A stretch of DNA of 64,000 bases from Clostridium pasteurianum DSM 525 = ATCC 6013 (GTDB taxonomy: Bacteria; Bacillota; Clostridia; Clostridiales; Clostridiaceae): the NCBI RefSeq assembly GCF_000807255.1, contig NZ_CP009268.1, forward strand, positions 1,518,384 to 1,582,383. The letters are read 5' to 3'. A program made the translations under genes and the position numbers. This document shows positions 59,947-64,000 of this stretch, piece by piece. How positions within the stretch are numbered: position 1 is the first letter of the stretch; each line of letters starts with the position of its first letter. The notes under the pieces were generated by a model that saw nothing but the letters and a program-made list of their open reading frames with translations, made no database searches and had not been told where the DNA came from.

Positions 59947-60591
59947 GTGATTATAAGAAACAACACCATAGGAATTGAAAAAATTAATAAAACCTTAGTA
60001 TTGAGCTTCGAAAATAATAGTGAGTTATATAAAAATGCACTATTTTTCGATTTGGAACACTATGTATATAAAAAACCCATATGCATAGGAGTTTTTGGAT
60101 GCTGTTATTATGATGAAGGGGAAAAATCCTTATTTGTAACTCAATACATGATAGAAAATAAATGTGATGCTGAAAATATTCTACCTATGGTAAAAGAATA
60201 TTTTAATAAATATAAAAATAATTTTGGAAAAAGATATATTGTCACATTTTCTGGCAATAACGATTTTACTGTTTTAAGATATCTGTTTAAAGAGAATAAC
60301 ATAGATTTTGATATAGATTCAGAATTCATTCATATAGACCTGCAAAAACAATATGAGAAGGAAAAGAAAGAATGCATAGGTCTTAAAAATCTAGAGAAGA
60401 TATTTGAAATTGAGAGAGAAAGTGCGGTTATAAGTGGTTCTAATCTGGCTAAGACCATAAGTAAAATTGTAAAGGATAGAGAATATTTCTCAAGAATGCC
60501 AGAGGAGAAGAAAGAAAATATACTTTTGTATAATGAACAGGATGTAACTAGTTTGTTCTATATAATGACGGAATGGAAGAAATATGTTTAG
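59947..60591 (+). CDS. RNase H-fold exonuclease-like protein
   Basis: 214 residues from a GTG (AGAGTGA upstream). FFDLEHYVY near residue 35 gives the first acid pair, FSGNNDFTVLRYLF (~100-113) the second, and YNEQDVTSLFYIM (~195) the last, so it has the YprB-like RNase H fold, as does the gene at 54369. It is shorter and more diverged. It may be an accessory nuclease; activity unproven. The gene stands alone before the pilus operon. Confidence 0.7.
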   Translation: MIIRNNTIGIEKINKTLVLSFENNSELYKNALFFDLEHYVYKKPICIGVFGCCYYDEGEKSLFVTQYMIENKCDAENILPMVKEYFNKYKNNFGKRYIVTFSGNNDFTVLRYLFKENNIDFDIDSEFIHIDLQKQYEKEKKECIGLKNLEKIFEIERESAVISGSNLAKTISKIVKDREYFSRMPEEKKENILLYNEQDVTSLFYIMTEWKKYV

Positions 60592-60931
60592 GGGTTTTTA
60601 CATATGAAGATTGAAAGTTAAAAAATATAGTTTTTAATTCTAAAATGAAAAATATGAACAGTATATGTTAATTTTATATTATTAAATAGAATTACAAAAT
60701 ATATTATGCTATAATTGGATTATAAAGGTTGTATATTATAAATATATTTGTAGAATATTGTCTAATTTTAAGCGTAGATATTATAATTTGAGCTTGGTGA
60801 AATTATTTACACTGAATTGTAGCATGTATTCACAGATATATTTCACATATTAAAACTAAAAAATTTAATTAAGAATTTAGTTATGAAAGGTAAACTGAAA
60901 AGTATACTCTAAAAAATGAAGGTGCATATAT
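60592..60931. other. Spacer upstream of pilB
   Basis: About 340 bp AT-rich. It presumably contains the pilus operon promoter, but no clear promoter, hairpin or small gene was seen. The pilB RBS is GAAGGTG. Confidence 0.45.
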
Positions 60932-62620
60932 ATGGCAGCATTTAACAGGAAAAGAATCGGCGATTTATTAGTGGATTCAGGCAAAATTACACAGGAGCAG
61001 CTTCAAGAAGTGTTAAAGAAGCAGAGAGCAACTGGAAAGCGAATTGGAGAACTTTTAATTGAGGAGAAACTTTTAAGTCAGGATGATGTTATAGATATTC
61101 TTGAAATACAAAATGGTATCCCTAGAGTATATATGGAAATGACTACTGTAGATAAAGAAGCTATACAAGCTGTACCGGAAAGTTTGGCAAATAAATATAT
61201 CTTAATTCCAATCAAGATAAAAGACAATACAATTCATGTGGCTATGGCTGATCCTTTGAATATGTTTGCACTGGACGATGTTAAAATTGCCTCTGGTTAT
61301 GAAGTGGAACCTTTACTTGCAGGGAAAGATGAGATACTGAAAGCCATAGATAAATACTATTCTGGTCAGTATATTCAAAAGGCTGCAGAGGATCTTACAA
61401 AAGAACACATGGCTGCTTCTACCCAGCAGGTATCAGAGGACATAGAAGAGGATGTTAAAAATGCACCAGTAGTAAGACTTATTGATTCCATTATAAAGAA
61501 TGCCTCCAAGGCAGGGGCCAGTGATATTCACATAGAACCCTTTGAAAAATATGTGAGAATAAGATATAGGATTGACGGAGAACTTAAGGAAGTATTAAAA
61601 TCCCCAAAGGAAACTCTTGGAGCCTTAATAGCTAGAATAAAGATACTTGCAAATCTTAATATAGCTGAAAGAAGAGTGCCTCAGGACGGAAGAATAGTTA
61701 CTGAATTTGAGGGCAGTAAAATAGACCTTAGAGTTTCAACTATTCCAACTATATTTGGAGAAAAGGCAGTTATAAGAATTCTAAGCAGAGAAAACTTTAT
61801 AATTGGCAAGGAAAAATTGGGATTAAATGCTTTGGAACTGGAGCAGATTGACAGTATGTTAAAAGTTCCCTACGGAATAATTCTTGTAAGCGGTCCTACG
61901 GGAAGCGGAAAATCTACTACTTTATATTCTATGCTCAATGATTTGAATTCAGATACCAAAAATATAATTACAGTAGAAGATCCTGTAGAGTATATGATGG
62001 AAGGAATAAATCAGGTTAATGTAAATGCAAAGGCGGGACTCACCTTTGCATCAGGTTTAAGATCTATATTAAGACAAGACCCGGATATTGTAATGATTGG
62101 AGAAATAAGAGACAACGAAACTGCAGAAATTGCCATAAGGGCAGCTATAACAGGACATCTTGTTTTAAGTACCATACACACCAATGATGCTCCTTCTTCT
62201 GTTATAAGACTTATGGATATGGGAATAGAACCTTATCTAGTAGCATCGGCAGTGGCGGGAATAGTATCTCAAAGACTTGTAAGAAAAGTCTGTTCTCATT
62301 GCAATGAAGAATATGAGGCTACAGAATATGAAAAGAAACTCTTAAATGTGGATGTAAACAAACCTTTAAAGTTAAATAGGGGAAAGGGCTGTGACTACTG
62401 CGGCGGTTCAGGATATCTGGGAAGGACAGGCGTCTATGAAATAATGGAAATAGAAAGAGAACATCGAGAGTATATTATGAACAATAAAAATACCGATGAA
62501 CTTAGGGATTTGTGCATAAAAAAGGGCATGAAAACCTTGAGAAATTCCTGTATAGATCTAGTTCAAAAGGGTATAACCACCACAGAAGAATTAGCTAGAA
62601 TAGCCTATTTAAAAGAGTAA
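60932..62620 (+). CDS. pilB: Type IV pilus assembly ATPase PilB
   Basis: 562 residues. N-terminal MshEN/GspE_N domain (IGDLLVDSGKITQEQLQEVL, residues ~8-27), then the secretion ATPase core: Walker A GPTGSGKSTTLYS near residue 320, Asp box VEDPVEYM, Walker B RQDPDIVMIGEIRD, His box GHLVLSTIHTND, and the zinc tetracysteine CSHCNEEYE ... CDYCGGSG (~450-487). The hexameric ATPase powers pilus extension in the cytoplasm. First gene of the operon, with pilC 37 nt downstream. GspE of type II secretion is the alternative, but this is a Gram-positive genome. Confidence 0.94.
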   Translation: MAAFNRKRIGDLLVDSGKITQEQLQEVLKKQRATGKRIGELLIEEKLLSQDDVIDILEIQNGIPRVYMEMTTVDKEAIQAVPESLANKYILIPIKIKDNTIHVAMADPLNMFALDDVKIASGYEVEPLLAGKDEILKAIDKYYSGQYIQKAAEDLTKEHMAASTQQVSEDIEEDVKNAPVVRLIDSIIKNASKAGASDIHIEPFEKYVRIRYRIDGELKEVLKSPKETLGALIARIKILANLNIAERRVPQDGRIVTEFEGSKIDLRVSTIPTIFGEKAVIRILSRENFIIGKEKLGLNALELEQIDSMLKVPYGIILVSGPTGSGKSTTLYSMLNDLNSDTKNIITVEDPVEYMMEGINQVNVNAKAGLTFASGLRSILRQDPDIVMIGEIRDNETAEIAIRAAITGHLVLSTIHTNDAPSSVIRLMDMGIEPYLVASAVAGIVSQRLVRKVCSHCNEEYEATEYEKKLLNVDVNKPLKLNRGKGCDYCGGSGYLGRTGVYEIMEIEREHREYIMNNKNTDELRDLCIKKGMKTLRNSCIDLVQKGITTTEELARIAYLKE

Positions 62621-62656
62621 ACAAAAATCTATTCACAAAAAGGGGGTGGATAGTTA

Positions 62657-63862
62657 ATGCCTACATTTCAATATGAGGCAAAGACACTTAGGGGAAACAT
62701 AGTAAAGGGGAAAATTGATGCACCAGATGAAGAGACAATAGTTGAAATACTAAGACGTAAAGACCACTATCCCATAAAAATTGTGGAATACAAGGAAGGT
62801 TTCAATGTAAATTTATCTGAATATCAAAGAATTCCAATGAAGGATATATCCATATTTGCCAGACAGTTTGCAGTGGTGCTGGAAGCTGGTATCACTATAC
62901 TAAAAGCTATAGAAATACTAAAAGAGCAATCGGAAAATAGGAAGCTGAAGAGAATACTATCAGAGGTTTTTGAAGAAATTCAAAAGGGAAATAGTCTCTC
63001 GGAATCCATGGGTAAACATAAGGACTTTCCAAAGATGTTTATAAGTATGATTGCTGTAGGAGAAGCCAGTGGAACCCTGGACAGTATAATGAACAGAATG
63101 GCAGGTTACTATGATAAGGAGTACAGGCTAAGGCAGAAAATAAAAAGTGCTGTAACCTATCCCATTATAGTAAGTGTATTTGCAGTTTTGGTAATAGCAA
63201 TGCTGGTGACCTTTGTACTTCCAAGATTTGTGGTAATGCTTGACAGCCTGGGAGTTAAGGAATTACCCTTGCCAACAAGAATAGTAATGGGTATCAGCAG
63301 TATACTTCAGCATTATTATATAATAATTGTTCTAATTATTATAGCAATTATAGTTCTAGTAAACAGGGCAATAAAGACTGAAAATGGAACCAAGGCACTG
63401 GATACATTTAAAATGAAAGTACCCATGTTTGGAAGCATCTATCAGAAGATAGTTACAGCCAGATTTGCCAGGACCTTTGGAATACTTGTAACCAGCGGTC
63501 TTTCAGTGATAGACAGTATTGCCATAAGTAAAGAAGTTGTAGGCAATGTGGTAATAAAAAATGTACTGGATGCACTGGAAGAGGACATAAAAAAAGGTGA
63601 AAGCCTGGGAGAAAGCTTAAAAACCAGTAATGTATTCCCTCTTATGTTATCTCAGATGATTAAAATAGGAGAAGAATCTGGAACTCTTGACTACGTTTTG
63701 GACAAGACTGCCGAATTCTATGACGGAGAAGTAGACTCTGCTACAGCACAGATTGCTGTAATGGTAGAGCCGCTTATAATAATAGTTCTTTCGGTGGTGG
63801 TTGGTTTTATAATAATATCCGTAATATTACCTATATTCAATATCTACAATGCTATGGGATAA
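62657..63862 (+). CDS. pilC: Type IV pilus inner-membrane platform protein PilC
   Basis: 401 residues of the GspF/PilC family with two homologous halves (FARQFAVVLEAGITILKAIE and FARTFGILVTSGLSVIDSIA) and three membrane helices (~170-195, ~218-240, ~372-395). GEASGTLDSIMNRMA and GEESGTLDYVLDKTA are the repeated family signatures. It couples PilB rotation to pilin assembly. RBS is AGGGGGTGG. Confidence 0.94.
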   Translation: MPTFQYEAKTLRGNIVKGKIDAPDEETIVEILRRKDHYPIKIVEYKEGFNVNLSEYQRIPMKDISIFARQFAVVLEAGITILKAIEILKEQSENRKLKRILSEVFEEIQKGNSLSESMGKHKDFPKMFISMIAVGEASGTLDSIMNRMAGYYDKEYRLRQKIKSAVTYPIIVSVFAVLVIAMLVTFVLPRFVVMLDSLGVKELPLPTRIVMGISSILQHYYIIIVLIIIAIIVLVNRAIKTENGTKALDTFKMKVPMFGSIYQKIVTARFARTFGILVTSGLSVIDSIAISKEVVGNVVIKNVLDALEEDIKKGESLGESLKTSNVFPLMLSQMIKIGEESGTLDYVLDKTAEFYDGEVDSATAQIAVMVEPLIIIVLSVVVGFIIISVILPIFNIYNAMG

Positions 63863-63937
63863 GGTGATTTTTATTATCAAACTAAACTTATATATTTTGT
63901 ATATATAAAATAAAAAATATTTTAGGAGGCGATTTTT

Positions 63938-64000
63938 ATGAGAAATGCATTAGCATTAAATTCAAACAACATAGAAGTAAACAGAACAAAGAAATCATTA
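63938..64000 (+). CDS. Start of a gene after pilC, possibly a prepilin
   Basis: Only 21 codons are present (MRNALALNSNNIEVNRTKKS and one more). A strong RBS (TAGGAGGCG) and the place after pilC suggest a pilin. The hydrophilic, basic-ended leader would be long for a type IV prepilin, and the GFTLIE processing site, if any, lies beyond the window. Confidence 0.5.
   Translation, partial: MRNALALNSNNIEVNRTKKSL

Overview
The window reads as a low-GC, anaerobic, nitrogen-fixing Clostridium. The Mo-nitrogenase proteins look like those of Clostridium pasteurianum. When NifD is counted from its likely GTG start, the cofactor ligands fall at Cys262 and His482, which is the C. pasteurianum numbering. 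The gene order nifH2, nifH1, nifD, nifK, nifE, nifN-B, modA, modB, nifV-omega, nifV-alpha is also the one known from that species. The species call rests on memory of those proteins and is an inference; the genus is much safer.

Region 1 (1-6.1 kb) starts inside the beta subunit gene of an alternative (Fe-only or V) nitrogenase. Then come two overlapping NifE/NifN-like genes of unknown job, a lone FecCD-type permease, a thioredoxin-fold [2Fe-2S] ferredoxin with an atypical cysteine pattern, and a convergent regulator that joins an excisionase-type HTH to a periplasmic-binding-protein-like domain. Region 2 (6.5-20.1 kb) is the Mo-nitrogenase cluster: two nifH genes that share long identical stretches, nifDK, nifE, a nifN-nifB-nifX fusion, the molybdate transporter genes modA and modB (no modC), and a homocitrate synthase split into two genes.

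Region 3 (20.1-35.5 kb) is mixed housekeeping: a LarA-family racemase, methylglyoxal synthase, a pair of paralogous unknown proteins, RNase H, a YtxH-like protein, two tandem XRE-TPR regulators, ClpB, the MurT/GatD peptidoglycan amidation pair and mannose-6-phosphate isomerase. Between larA and mgsA lies about 0.9 kb without a convincing gene. Nested inverted repeats there enclose a core whose distant segments pair in several perfect helices, which looks like a large structured RNA. Region 4 (35.7-41.1 kb) is a complete rrn operon (16S, 23S, 5S) with tRNA-Asn, preceded by two good promoters.

Region 5 (41.2-64 kb) holds an ECF sigma factor cassette, a lipoprotein metallo-beta-lactamase, PlsC, a Re-citrate synthase-like gene with isocitrate dehydrogenase followed by argG-argH (a route from acetyl-CoA to glutamate and arginine), a PEPCK/HPr-kinase-like P-loop protein, an Lrp regulator, two RNase H-like exonucleases, a CBS protein, class III fructose bisphosphatase, a polytopic membrane protein, and the start of a type IV pilus operon (pilB, pilC, possible prepilin). 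Small palindromic repeats recur in intergenic, mostly terminator-like positions. No CRISPR array, insertion sequence transposase or prophage was seen.
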